From the NCBI GenBank assembly GCA_028554755.1, contig JAPTOF010000016.1, positions 8,779,001 to 8,843,000 of the forward strand: a stretch of DNA of 64,000 nt, read 5' to 3'. The notes below the pieces were generated by a model. It was not told the DNA's origin and ran no database searches. It saw only the letters and a program-made list of their open reading frames with translations. Shown piece by piece: positions 1-10,406 of this stretch (position 1 is the first letter of the stretch; every line of letters begins with the position of its first letter). A program made the position numbers and the translations under genes. The DNA is from Cordia subcordata. Its lineage: Eukaryota > Streptophyta > Magnoliopsida > Boraginales > Cordiaceae.

Positions 1-1058
1 AGATCAATACTCATTATGGTCACATTGTTATTTTGTTATACCATCATATTGATTTTACTTGTAAAATTGTAACGTTACGACGTTAGAATATAAATTTTCT
101 TGAGATTATTGGTGGGAATTAAGGTGGCAAGTGTGATGACATGCATGATATGATATTTTGTTGTGTTATAACATGTTAGTAGTGAAACAGTTCTTAGCTA
201 TAGCTAAGAATGGGATATATTGAACCACTCACTACACCTACTACACACAAAAGAAACAAAGAAAAAAAAGAAGAAAAAAAACCTTACCTACTAAATTTTG
301 CTATCCAAAAGAGCATGAATAAATGATGTTGCCATGAAGAAGCAGTTTAATTTGAATGAAAGATAAAGGTTAAATTGCATAGAATTCACTTGTTTTTTGT
401 TATAAGTGTATGTTTATCTCTTATGATTTAAGTTATTCTTTGTTTTTTTCAAAAGTGAAACACAAACTCATTTTTTTAATTCCGTTAGTTTAACTAACGA
501 AAATGCAAAAAGTTAATTTGCTCTTCAAACCCAGGGACTAACGCTGTACTTATGGCAATCACAAGGGGGAACGATACACTTATAACAAACCACAGGAAAA
601 TACGGGGCTATTTACCTTTTTATTTAATTGGAAACGTGAAGTAATTAATAATTAGTTAATTAATTATTAATAATTTAATATTAATTAATCAAATAATTAA
701 AATTTAAATTTAATTAAATAACTAATTTAATTAGTAGACGGTGGTTTTGCGTTCGTTATGATAGTAAAAGTTCATTTCTTTTTTTTTATTTTTTATTTTT
801 CAATGACAAAAAATATTTACCTGTACTAACAAAATAAAACCCAAATATGTTTGTAGTATAATTGATTAAAATTTATATATTGTAAACTAAGGTCAAGGGT
901 TTAAGTCTTTTCTCTTACAAATTTTTTTTGAAAACCAAAAAGGAAGAGCATTTTTTCACCAAAATCAAGTTTGACAACAAAAAAACTAAACCCACTCGCA
1001 GGTCCGGCGCGTATGTCACATGTCCAGTTAAATCTAACGAAAAAAGTAAAGGAAGGGG
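1..1058. other. AT-rich intergenic stretch, no gene seen
   Basis: Low-complexity AT-rich DNA with A and T runs, including a palindromic AATTAATTA-type patch near 640-735. I see no coding exon, RNA gene or clear element border here. Confidence 0.6.
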
Positions 1059-1499
1059 CAGAAGTAGCAAACGGGTACCCCCGCGGGTCAACCCGACCCG
1101 TTTACGGCGAGTTCAGTGGTTGGCGGGTCGGATCAAGTTGACCCGTTTAATAAACGGGTCAGGGATATTAAACCCTAAATGAACCCTAATGGGTTGGTGG
1201 GTCAGGTGGGTTATTATAGCGGGTTAGACGGGTAGCTTTGGCGGGTTCGCGAGTCGCTTTAGCGGGTTAGACGGGTTTATGGGTCGTTTTTGCACTTTTG
1301 GCGGGTTAGCGGGTTAAGCAGGTCATTTTGACGAGTTCGTGGGTCACCAACGGGTTGACCCAACTCGACCTGCCAATTTGGCTGGTTGGGTCGGGTTGAC
1401 CCGTTTGTTTGGCGCGTCACAAAATCATCAACCCTAACCCTATTTTTTGACAAATTAAACAGGTCGACCTGTGGGTCTCAACCCATTTTGCTACCTCTA
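1059..1499. mobile_element. hAT-type MITE with GGGT/ACCC-rich interior
   Basis: The left end reads cagaagtagcaaacgggt. The reverse complement of the right end reads tagaggtagcaaaatgggt, giving short imperfect terminal inverted repeats of the hAT kind. The 8-bp flanks are ggaagggg at 1051-1058 and ggaggggg at 1500-1507 (7 of 8 identical), the length hAT transposases produce. The interior is packed with degenerate gggt, gcgggtt and acccg words on both strands and is much more GC-rich than its surroundings. It has no transposase coding capacity and is non-autonomous. The superfamily is inferred from duplication length and end type. Confidence 0.7.
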
Positions 1500-1597
1500 G
1501 GAGGGGGTAATGTGTTTTACTTTTAGAAAGTACAAGACGTAAAACAAACTACAAGGGAGTTCCATGCAATTATAATTGCTTTCTCCATGTCATGTTC

Positions 1598-1830
1598 GAT
1601 TTTTTTTTTTTTTTATCCTTTTTTTTTTCAAATTCTTCTAAAAAATACCCTAATCTGAAAAATATTTGCAAAACTACCCTTTTTCGGTTTTTGAAATATC
1701 AAAAGTGGCATTTCAAATACTGAAATTTGAATTTTATTTTAAATTTTAAATTTACTGTGACAAAATTATCTCGATAGTTGAATTCGATTTTTCAAATACC
1801 AAACGGTATTTGAAATACTGTTTCCAACAA
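1598..1830 (+). repeat. left long terminal inverted repeat of the Mutator-like element
   Basis: This arm pairs with 2415-2648 in inverted orientation. The best-matching stretch is 1710-1755, and the inner end is ggtatttgaaatactgtttcc less its last base. The outer part is blurred by T runs. Confidence 0.6.
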
Positions 1831-2219
1831 TAGCTTGTTCTCCCATGTGCGTGGTGAAGCTTTGCCTCAGTAATGATTTTTTCTTCTTCAAAGAATTGTT
1901 CTTTCATGACCAAAAAAATAAAAATAAAAATAAGCCTGAAGCTTTATGTGTCTACCAGTAGAAAAGTGAAAGAGGTCATTAATGGCCTTGACCAGGAAAA
2001 AAAAAATGAAGAAGGAGGTCATTAATGGCGGCAACATGGTTGAAGAAGAACAAGAGGCTACAGATCAGGCAAGGAGCAAATAAAAAATAAGAAGAAGAAG
2101 AAGAAATACTCTCAACTTCCTTTTTGACCAAAAAAAAAAAAAAATCTCTCAAGCTCCTCATCAAGCTTGGGTTACTCATCTTCAACCAAAAAAAAAAAAA
2201 AAAATAGACAAGAAAAAGA

Positions 2220-2378
2220 ATGAGTAAAGACATGGCAGCACAGTTAAAGCGAGGAATATCGCGGCAATTCTCAGCGGTGGCGTCGCTGAGGCTCAACAGC
2301 GGGAGATTCAGCTTCAAAAGACAAGACTCGTTAGATCCCCGGTGTAACAATTTGCAGTTTAGCTGCGGAAGGCAATCG
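2220..2378 (+). pseudogene. N-terminal fragment of an ILK-type ankyrin-repeat protein kinase
   Basis: An ATG at 2220 opens 53 residues containing LKRGISRQFS, then SGRFSFKRQDSLDPR and NNLQFSCGRQS. This is the arginine/serine-rich N-terminus of plant integrin-linked-kinase-like proteins (Arabidopsis ILK1, At2g43850), recalled as LKRGISRQFS then RQSSLDPRR and FSFGRQS. In the full protein the next segment leads into ankyrin repeats and a Raf-like kinase domain. Here the similarity stops at 2378 and runs into T-rich DNA and the inverted arm of the surrounding element. No ankyrin or kinase exon follows in the window. The fragment is in frame, has no internal stop and keeps an ATG, so a short chimeric transcript is possible. 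A role is not supported. Confidence 0.7.
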
Positions 2379-2414
2379 TATTTCTCCTTTTTTTTCTTTT
2401 TTAATCTTTGGTTA

Positions 2415-2648
2415 GAGTGGAAAACGGTATTTCAAATACCCCGAACCTTTTTTTTTTGGGGCATTTTTATTGCTATAAATTTAAAATTCAAAACAGCATT
2501 CAAATTTTGGTATTTAAAATATCGAAAACTATTTTGATCATCATATCCGTTTTTTCGAAAATTGAAAAGGATAAATTTGATAATGCATTTAAAATTTGGG
2601 TATTTTTTATAAAAATTTTAAAAAATAGGGTATTTATAAAAAAATCCT
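2415..2648 (-). repeat. right long terminal inverted repeat of the Mutator-like element
   Basis: The reverse complement starts aggattttttt, passes aaaaaataccc, and ends at ggtatttgaaataccg, matching the left arm in order and spacing. The 9-bp gccatgttc flank follows directly. Confidence 0.6.
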
Positions 2649-3325
2649 GCCATGTTCTTACTTTTCGTCTGAAATTTTTAAAAGATTTTCAAGAAAGACG
2701 ACCTGACAAACCCTACTTTGGGTGGCCATATATGCATGCCAGGACCACCACAAAACATTCCCCTCGATTTGTGTGCTTAAAAGGAATAATCATCCCCACT
2801 CACACACTCATCTCATCTCATCCATCCATCCATCTAATCCACACCATCCATTTTTCTCTTCTTTTTTTTTAAAAAAAAATTATTATATGTCTCTTTTGTT
2901 CTTTGCTGTAAACCACCAAGTGTGTTAGTGTGCAATAATCGACGGCCGGTGCAATGCATGTCCATCACTTCTATGTCTACAAAGGAAGTCATTTTCCTTG
3001 CTTAACTTTAGGGACCTTGCATTTTCTGCTTAATGTTTTCTTAATTATCCACTTTAAATAATTGATCCCGCATAAAATGCAAAATAAAAATAAAAATGTA
3101 TCTACTTTATCAAAAAGGACACGTGTTATTATCATTGATCACTGACATGAGTCCAAACATGACGGATTACGGGCAAAACATTTAAAAAAAAAAGAGGAAA
3201 GAGAGAAGGAGGAGCAAATATCGCACTGAAGTTTCTCAACATACTGGCAGTAGCTAGGCAAGAGAAAAGTACTTTTTATATGCTTACATAATTAATTGCT
3301 GGAGCTTGGGGAATTAACACATATA
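2649..3325. other. intergenic, no gene seen
   Basis: This stretch contains a short catc-type microsatellite at about 2811-2835 and AT-rich DNA. ORFs here overlap the inverted repeat or microsatellite and match no family I know. Confidence 0.5.
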
Positions 3326-3553
3326 AGGCCTGTTTGAATTGGCTTTTTTAAAAAAAAAATTTTATTTTTTTTCCTAAAAAAATTACATTAAATTTGTAAT
3401 AACTATTTGTTTGGTTTTCAAAAAATTTGAAACTCTGAAAAAAGTTCAAATACAACTTTTTTTAGAAGTCAGAATTTTCAGCTTATAAAAAAAAGTTTTT
3501 TTCAAAAGTTGTTAAAAAAAACACTTTTGAAAAAAACCAATCCAAATGAGCTC
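3326..3553. mobile_element. MITE family copy A (TIR core tttgRattgg)
   Basis: The left end is aggcctgtttgaattggc. The right-end reverse complement is gagctcatttggattggt. The body is A/T runs around aagttcaaatacaac and is almost palindromic. The 3-bp flanks are ata (3323-3325) and ata (3554-3556). Related copies lie at 5124, 5395, 53314 and 53648. End type and 3-bp duplication fit a PIF/Harbinger (Tourist-like) MITE. Confidence 0.65.
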
Positions 3554-4062
3554 ATAGTCTAGAGATTATACTAGAGGTGCTTCTTTTGTCTGCAAAGTTT
3601 AAACTTTACATACCATGTACAAACTGTATGCTCAATTAAACACTGTAGGCGTAACTCTTCTTACGTCGCAGAATTATTGTATATGTGGAGGCGTGGAGCC
3701 TATTTTATTATCGATTGATATCTTGCCAAATTTCTCGAAACAAATAGTGTCTTGTTTAATAATTAATTTTGATAATAACTTGTAAATTGTAGAGTTTATC
3801 ATAAACTAATAAAGCGGGAACTTCAATTAAAGTAATACAAGTCTTTTTGCACTTCATCTACAAAAATATGTATGAAGAATAAACTCATATTGTGTCTACA
3901 TATATAGATAGAGCACTAAGTAAATCGTCGCAAAAGATCAATCACATAATGGATCCCTACACATCCTAGCGTGAAGAAGTGAAAACAAAGAGAACCAAAA
4001 CCTTGATATATAAAAAGAAAAAAAATTATCAAGAGTTTAGGTGACTCCTTCGAAGCAAACAA

Positions 4063-4133
4063 GCGCATCTGGTGTAGTGGTATCATAGTACCCTCCCACG
4101 GTACTGACCGGGGTTCGATTCCCCGGATGCGCA
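4063..4133 (+). tRNA. tRNA-Gly (anticodon CCC)
   Basis: This is a 71-nt cloverleaf. The acceptor stem pairs gcgcatc with gatgcgc, followed by discriminator a. The D arm contains the A box (tggtgtagtgg), and the anticodon stem gtacc/ggtac encloses the loop ctcccac with anticodon ccc. The T arm is ccggg-gttcgat-tcccgg type and carries the B box ggttcgattcc. All stems pair and there is no intron. The upstream aagcaaacaa fits the CAA-type initiation context of plant tRNA genes. It stands alone and is presumably transcribed by RNA polymerase III. Confidence 0.95.
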
Positions 4134-4140
4134 ATTATTC

Positions 4141-4146
4141 TTTTTT
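4141..4146 (+). terminator. Pol III T-run terminator of the tRNA-Gly gene
   Basis: A run of six T starts 8 nt after the mature tRNA 3' end, the usual RNA polymerase III stop. Confidence 0.8.
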
Positions 4147-4198
4147 ATAGAAAAAAAGAAAAAATTTCACTCTTGTTTTTCCTTCCTGTCTTCTGCAA

Positions 4199-4830
4199 AT
4201 GAACGCGTGCAGTATGATCGACATTTCTAATGAAGGTTGTATATATACAGCTTTGAGTTGTTTTGTTGAAGTTTGGCGACGTACACACGCGTCGTGCAAC
4301 CATAGCACGTACCAATCAAGTAAAAAAAACCATTACATCAGTTCTTCCGAAGCATCTCTGTTTCCCCCTACTGATCATAATCCATCTCATTTCCTCCGTT
4401 GTTGGAATTCAGTCAAAGGAAGCAATTGTAATTTGTCACTTCGGAAGAGCAAGTCATGTCTGCGTTTCAGAGTGACCCTGAGCTTCTTGCATTTGCTCCT
4501 CCTAGTTGACGAAATATAATGCCTTCACTCTGGAGAAAGTTGATTAAATATGTAGTAGTAACAGTAGTAGTATGGCGTACGCCTGCGCATGTTCTTCAAA
4601 GTCGAATCCTTAATGGCCTCCCAACTCCGTATCAATACGCAATGCACTCGTGCTATCATCGAGACTTATTCTCAAGTTCCGTTCGTAGCACCCTCACTCC
4701 AGGCCAATATGATCAAGCCCTCTATGGAGATTTCCTGTTTGCTCTTGGACATCCACACACTCAGCCAATCTATTCCTCATCTTTCTTACTCTCTTCTTCG
4801 ATGTAATGACAACAAAATTGTAGATTGAAC
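4199..4830 (+). other. unassigned gene-like stretch with short ORFs
   Basis: This stretch is less AT-rich than its flanks and has overlapping ORFs of 106, 95 and 79 codons in different frames (4199-4519, 4519-4806, 4589-4828). None matches a family I recognise, and no convincing splice pattern joins them. It could be a decayed gene fragment with frameshifts or a non-coding transcript. Confidence 0.25.
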
Positions 4831-5123
4831 AGCAAAAGCCTCAAATTGGTATTCTAACGCACCCTCTATGCTTTCCATCTTGCTTATTTCTGATTTAATC
4901 CAATGGATGTTGATTAATTCCTTCTACTCTGTTTCTTTTATAAAAATTTTCTTATGACAAAAATGAAAATGTTATTTTGAGTAATTAACATTTGTTAGTC
5001 TTGACGAGCATTTTACATGGCATGTATCTTTTCTTGGTTTGAAAGACAGACAAATACTTTCGTTCTCCCCCACCCAACCCAAAACGAAAAAAAAAAAAAA
5101 AAACTAGAGGTTAACTTTCTTTG

Positions 5124-5351
5124 AGGCTCGTTTGGATTGACTTTTTTTTAAAACGTTTTTTTTAACAGCTTTTGAAAAATAACTTTTTTTTTAGAAGCTG
5201 AAAATTTTAACTTCTAAAAAAAGTTGTATTTGAACTTTTTTAAAGTTTCAACTTTTTTAAAAGCCAAATCAAACACTTATTGCAAGTTTACTGTAACTTT
5301 TTCAAGAAAAAAAATACTTTTTCTTAAAAAAAAACCAATCCAAACAGGTAC
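5124..5351. mobile_element. MITE family copy B
   Basis: Left end aggctcgtttggattgac and right-end reverse complement gtacctgtttggattggt enclose a poly-T/poly-A near-palindrome of the same design as the copy at 3326. Flanking 3-mers (ttg and tat) do not match, so the border or duplication has decayed. Confidence 0.6.
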
Positions 5352-5394
5352 TATTGTGTTTCATAAATAAAAATAAGTAATAAAGCAGTGGTTA

Positions 5395-5627
5395 TCGCCT
5401 GTTTAGATTGGTTTTTTTCAAAAATACTTTTTTAACGGCTTTTAAAAAAAAAACTTTTTTTAAAAAAATTAAAAATCCTGACTTGTAAAAAAACTGTATT
5501 TGAATTTTTTTCAGAATTTTAACTTTTCTGAAAGCTAAATCAAATAATTATTACAAATTTAATGTAACTTTTTCAGAAAAAAAAAATATTTTTTCCTGAA
5601 AAAAAAAAAACCAATCCAAACAGTCCC
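5395..5627. mobile_element. MITE family copy C
   Basis: Left end tcgcctgtttagattggt and right-end reverse complement gggactgtttggattggt mark a further copy 43 bp from copy B. The interior has the same tttttcagaa and aaagctaaatcaaat landmarks. No clear target duplication is left. Confidence 0.6.
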
Positions 5628-5631
5628 TATG

Positions 5632-6234
5632 TTTTATGGAGTAGAAGTAATTAATTCAGCAAAGAGTTTAAGAAAACATGAAAGAAATGAAAAAAGAACC
5701 CCCAAATTCGTTTCTTTGAATATGATTTGAAGCCAATGATTTTATATTTCCAACTCTCCAACTTTAGGAGACTGCAATTTTAAGAGTCAAACGTGTTAAA
5801 AAATCTTCAGAAAGCTATCAACTTCTTAACTGTTCAATCCGATAGTAACCAATTATCAGACTATCAGTAGCACAAGCAGATAAAGAATAGCCATAATGCC
5901 AGGGTGTGCCAACCTACAAGGGAGGCTCTCCACTCCATGAAGCACCCCATCATTTCTAGACCAAGTAAATGCACTACTCAACTTCTTTTTAAGGAAAATG
6001 GGGAAAAGTATACTAGTTAACAGCTTAATTAGGCAGCTTTCTGCACTTTTGGGGAAAAAAAAAATTTCAAAGAATATCCAACATCAACAGAATAGCCCTT
6101 GCTGTTCACAAAATTAAATAAACCCAAGCCGGTACAAGCATCTTTACAGGGGGTATTTGGCAGCTTACTCAGACGCCAGAAAGATCAATAAATACTCAAA
6201 CTCAAAACTTGAATAAAGACATATATATATCAGC
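5632..6234. other. intergenic and 3' flank of the ORMDL gene
   Basis: No exon or element border is seen. The 3' UTR of the minus-strand ORMDL gene must lie in the higher-numbered part, since its stop codon is at 6235-6237. Confidence 0.5.
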
Positions 6235-9200
6235 TCACTGATCAGCATTGATCCCAAAAATACGAACCTTGTGCATGCGTGGGAACTTAGCAACCACCAA
6301 CACAAATACAGCCAGTGTATTGAAAAAGAGCATTGGGTGCTGATAATCAGTTGTGTGTGAGGCTATTAAGTACCTGCCATGGTAAGAAAAAGGATAAGCA
6401 TTAACAGTTTACCATTAGATGGTTATATCGTAATATCTAAATTGAAACTGATGAAATTAGGACAAACAGCTGATATATTCTTGTTGAATGTTGCAAAGGG
6501 ACAAGTCAATATTCTTGCTGGATGTTTGCAAGTGTAAAAGATTGATGAAAGAATTTATTTAATTCTAGAGTCAATATCTAACTCCAGAAATAACTCCTAA
6601 CTGGACAGCTCTCCTTTCCCTGGCCAGTTAGTAGAATGTTTGCTTGCCACAATGAGTTAACAGAATGAAAATTTTAGACCATCATACTGAACTTTTCCCA
6701 TTACATAACCTCAACAACCACATGAACTTTTCCAAATTACACCCATAATATTGTTCAGAATCAGCATAACAAGGTCGCAGGTTGCATTACCAGAAATTTC
6801 GAGTTGGGTGTTGGTCTTTCCTTTTCTTTCCCTATTTTTGTTTTTATCTATGATTAGGGAGGGAAGTGGAAGAAGGGATTCCAGGGTCCATAACCCTCTT
6901 TGAATTTTCTAAATAATATGTTACTATTTACTCATCACAAAATGCACCACCACAAACTCTAGCAACATAGAAAGTTTCACAAAATTTAGGAGCATCAATT
7001 AGGTGGACACAGTGAAAAACCCATATCTCCAAGTAATTAGATTCACTTAAAGGTTATAGATCCAGAATGAGGATGTTTACAACAAATACTCAAACATAAA
7101 GCTCTAGGAAATTGAGCAAGATAAACAACGGATACAATAAGCCACAATCACATCCACCTATTAGAAGGAATCAAAGCATAATTAGAATAACAAATTCTTC
7201 TGGGAAAATTGAAAGATAATGAACGCTATAACTAGGAATACATGAACACAACAAAAAAGGAAAGGAAAGAAAGAGGAGCTATCTTGACATGCCAATAAGG
7301 AGAAAAAATCTATTTTCATTCTTTCTCTATAACAAAAAGCACTGAGATATTTGACTTTACACACAGATTAAGAAAACATAATAAAAGCAAGCAGCCACCC
7401 CACTGTTATACCTAGATTCTAATATTATGCTAATTATTTCATCCCAAATGACAAGTTGCATGCAAATTAAATTGGCAAAGTATATTGAGTAGACTAGAAT
7501 TGGATGTTAATCGGAACTTTCCGCTTTCTGACGTCAAAGCGAACTTTATTTTGGGACAAACAAGAATCAAACTTTGCCATGCTCCATATGTTCCTAGGAA
7601 TGAGGAAGTAACACACACAGAAATTATCAAGAACACTGGCAGTGTCTTGAAAATCATCAGGCATAGATCAAACTTAATTCCATAAATAAATGACACAGGA
7701 ACAGCTCAAAGTGTCCTTTGAGATCAACTTCACATTCTTGCTTACAGTTTACATTGTTCAATCACATTTCAAGCTTCACATCCATGTTATGTCTAGTAAG
7801 CGCCATGGTAGTAATTTGATTATGATAAACATAAAATGTCACCCAACCACAAGCACTAAATTTCCAAAGAACAAGCATCTATAATATTGATGAGGAACTT
7901 ACAACACTACTGGAACCACTGTCAGAAACTTCCTATTACGAGTGAGTTGCTTTCCATTGTCTATTTGCTCCCACCATGTCAACCTGTTGTAGATACCCTG
8001 GTCATCAGCAAATGGTGTACCCTTCTTCCAGTGAAAGAAGTGATATGTCACCTAAACCCAACATTGGAAAAACAATTATACATTTGCTGATTATACGATT
8101 AAAGTTAGCCAAAAAGCTTCTGAAATTTTCTTGTGGACACAACAGAACATTCCAATAAATCGGAACACATCAGACCATCACAAAGTAATTATAATCTGCA
8201 AGAAATATAATACAAGATGCTTCTGCAAAATGCACGTTGGAAATGGCAGAACTAGCTTATATCATTCCGGTTTTCCACAAGACCCTTCTTTCTGTATTGT
8301 ATCATAGGGGACTGAATGACTGTCCAAGCATCACTAACAGGTCAAAGAAGCTATATTCCCTCAACATATGCAAAACCATGAAATAAAATGAAGTAGAATA
8401 TTAACACGGGAATGATCAAAGAGTTTCTACCCTCAAGCCATCTCAATTAGTCCTTCACCAACTCTACATCTAAAATTTTACTTCACATTTAGAAGCAGCA
8501 CCCAACATAGATTGTGCACAAGGTGAAATTTTTAAGAAGAAGATTTGCCTTTTCAGAAAATTGCATCAAACAGTATTAAAATAACGCTATTGAAAACCAA
8601 TATTGGCCTCCAAACTCAAAGCTACATTTCCGTCACGCAAACGAGAGTCCTCTAGAATTAAGATTCAAGAGCTAACACTATGAAGCTCCTGCTACAGGGT
8701 CTGACGAAGGTTGACTACATTGGCTCAATTGTTGTATTTTCACAATAGGTAGGCCGTATTCACATCTCCAACCCAGTTATTGAGCATAATCAATATCCTG
8801 CTGTAGCTCAAATTTTCAAAAGAGATCAGCTTTTTGTGAAAAAAAAAAAAATAGCACAAATCAATGTTGTAGCTGGAGCTAATCCACCAAAAAGGCGGTA
8901 TTCACAACTCCAACCCAGTGATTGAGCATAATAAATATGTGCTGTAGCTCAAATTTTCAAAAAGATCAGCTTTTTGCCAAAAGAATAGCACATATCAATG
9001 TTGTAGCTGGAGCTAATCCACCAAAAAGAAAATAAAAAAAAAAGATTTATAATATTATATGATAACCTTAAGTTTGCTATTCATATGCAGCTCATATCAA
9101 AAATAAATAAACAAAAAAATATTCAGCTCATACAAAACCCTAAAACCCGGTATAAATTAAAAATAAGAGAGAAGGAACATCAATAAAACCGATCCAAGAT

Positions 9201-9468
9201 CAAATAATAATAAAAACACAAAATGAACGAATACATTATAGAATAATGGGAAAAGTAGAAAAGAGAAAATGGGAAAAATTACGAAGAAATGGGAGAGGTG
9301 GACGATGGTCCAGGCCATGCCGGGAGAGCAATTGAAGACGGAGAGGACGACGAGCCACGAGAAGAAGAGGATGAATATGTAGGTCGTCCACACGCCGGGA
9401 TACGTAAACCACTCGGTGTTTCTGTTCAGATCCGTCGGCGGCACCGCCTTCACGTACAAATTCGCCAT
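6235..9468 (-). CDS. ORM: ORMDL protein, regulator of serine palmitoyltransferase (3 exons)
   Basis: Exons on the minus strand are 9468-9283, 8051-7903 and 6373-6235, joined by GT-AG introns. Together they give 474 nt, 157 residues, the usual plant ORMDL length. The protein starts MANLYVKAVPPTDLNRN and includes NTEWFTYPGVW, HWKKGTPFADDQGIYNRLTWWEQID, and the ending VRIFGINADQ, all hallmarks of the family. Hydrophobic segments lie at about residues 29-46, 50-66 and two more in the exon 2/3 region. ORMDL proteins sit in the ER membrane, bind serine palmitoyltransferase and restrain sphingolipid long-chain-base synthesis. The start is the only ATG that gives the conserved N-terminus. The 1.2-kb first intron carries a 142-bp tandem duplication, and a GA/TA-rich leader lies directly upstream. 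The gene looks intact. Confidence 0.95.
8751..9028. repeat. 142-bp tandem duplication inside ORMDL intron 1
   Basis: Two copies run from aggccgtatt (8751) and aggcggtatt (8893), each ending gctaatccaccaaaaag (8895 and 9028). They share gagcataat, gctgtagctcaaattttc and gttgtagctggagct. Differences are scattered substitutions and a shorter A run, so the duplication is not very recent. Confidence 0.85.
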
Positions 9469-9483
9469 TCCCTCTCACACCTC

Positions 9484-9486
<3 letters not shown>

Positions 9487-9538
<52 letters not shown>
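9487..9538 (-). promoter_or_regulatory. (GA)n then (TA)n leader of the ORMDL gene
   Basis: Read in the gene direction, a TA run (9538-9519) is followed by a GA run (9518-9487) that ends 18 nt before the ATG. GA repeats in plant leaders and core promoters are known binding sites of BPC/BBR GAGA-factors. Such binding here is inference. Confidence 0.5.
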
Positions 9539-9540
9539 GT

Positions 9541-10127
9541 ATATCTATATATGTATCTATAAATCTATATCTCGATATATTGTACGCGTTGGAAATGGCG
9601 AGTATGTTTTGGGAATTTGATGATCAATAGAGGGAAAAGGAGGAGAAATAAGTAAGTATATATGTATATATGTATATATATATATATAAGTGTGTATATA
9701 TATGTATATGATGTATAATTTGTGTGTGTGATAATGTATATGCAGAAAACGGTGGGAAGGTCCCTGGGGGTTTGGTTGAGTGGGCAGGTTCCGGGTGATC
9801 CAGGTGGTGAATAAGGCTTACGGCTTTTCTCTCCCTTGGGTATGCTAACTGTGGGACCCACTGGGCCCCGCTTGAATACTTTTCACCGTACCCCCCTTTT
9901 ACATCATTTTATAATATTTGTAATTTTACTTATTAATAATTTATAATTATTAAAAATTATTTATATTATAATAAAATATTTTACAATTTCGTATTGTTTC
10001 CTTAGGTAGAAAGGAAAAGGAAATGGACTGGTTCCGACAGGTTTTTTTGGTACTTACCAATGAAATGAGGAGACGAAAGGATTTTTAATGAGTAGTGAGT
10101 TTAAATGATGCCCTACGCATGCGCATA
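9541..10127. other. ORMDL upstream region and intergenic DNA
   Basis: TATG/TATA-type microsatellite DNA at about 9655-9715, then mixed sequence. Minus-strand promoter elements of ORMDL should lie here, but I cannot name a specific box. Confidence 0.4.
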
Positions 10128-10140
10128 GAGACGTGCCATG

Positions 10141-10393
10141 AATTTTTTTTTTTAAAAAGGGTTAATCAAAAGAAAATCCTTTTCCACCTGGTCAGAGGCC
10201 ATTTAACGAAACGGGAAGTTAATCGAGGGATGTTGGTGAGTGGCAGCCCGACCAGGGAGAATAACGGGCGTGGAAATCCAGTAACAGCCCCGCAATATTT
10301 CAGCGGAGTACTGTCACTACACGGACTCGATCCCGCGTTCTCAGGTGTCTTCACCCCAGTCACCTGACCACTTACCAACTCATCTATACCCTG
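10141..10393 (-). mobile_element. tRNA-derived SINE with perfect 13-bp target duplication
   Basis: On the minus strand an A-box-like tagatgagttgg (10386-10375) and a B-box-like gggatcgagtcc (10334-10323) are spaced as in a tRNA promoter. They are followed by a body of about 170 bp and an A-rich tail (complement of the T run at 10143-10153). The exact 13-mer gagacgtgccatg flanks both ends, at 10128-10140 and 10394-10406. A pol III head, an A tail and a long perfect duplication define a SINE inserted by target-primed reverse transcription. I do not recognise the family. The intact duplication suggests a fairly recent insertion. Confidence 0.85.
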
Positions 10394-10406
10394 GAGACGT
10401 GCCATG

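Larger units (their letters stand above)
1598..2648. mobile_element. Mutator-like (Pack-MULE-type) element carrying a kinase gene fragment
   Basis: Two diverged inverted arms of roughly 230 bp (1598-1830 and 2415-2648) enclose an interior of about 580 bp. Shared landmarks read inward from each end are a gattttt start, aaaaaataccc, a block around gaattttaaattta, and ggtatttgaaatac followed by gtttcc. The immediate flanks are gtcatgttc (1589-1597) and gccatgttc (2649-2657), a 9-bp duplication with one mismatch. Long inverted repeats with a 9-bp duplication are the Mutator signature. The interior holds no transposase but holds the start of an ILK-type kinase gene, which is how Pack-MULEs look. 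Arm pairing was done by eye. Confidence 0.7.

Noticed and set aside
928..1182. 84-codon ORF
   Set aside because: It crosses the left border of the hAT MITE and ends in its gggt-rich repeat, so it is chance coding.
2220..2537. Taking the whole 105-codon ORF as a kinase exon
   Set aside because: Family similarity ends at 2378. The rest is T runs and the inverted arm of the surrounding element.
7182..8158. Several ORFs of 60-85 codons on both strands
   Set aside because: They lie in ORMDL intron 2 or are the antisense of exon 2. The minus-strand exons explain all conserved sequence here.
8751..9028. CRISPR-like repeat array
   Set aside because: Only two long units without regular spacers, in a eukaryotic intron.
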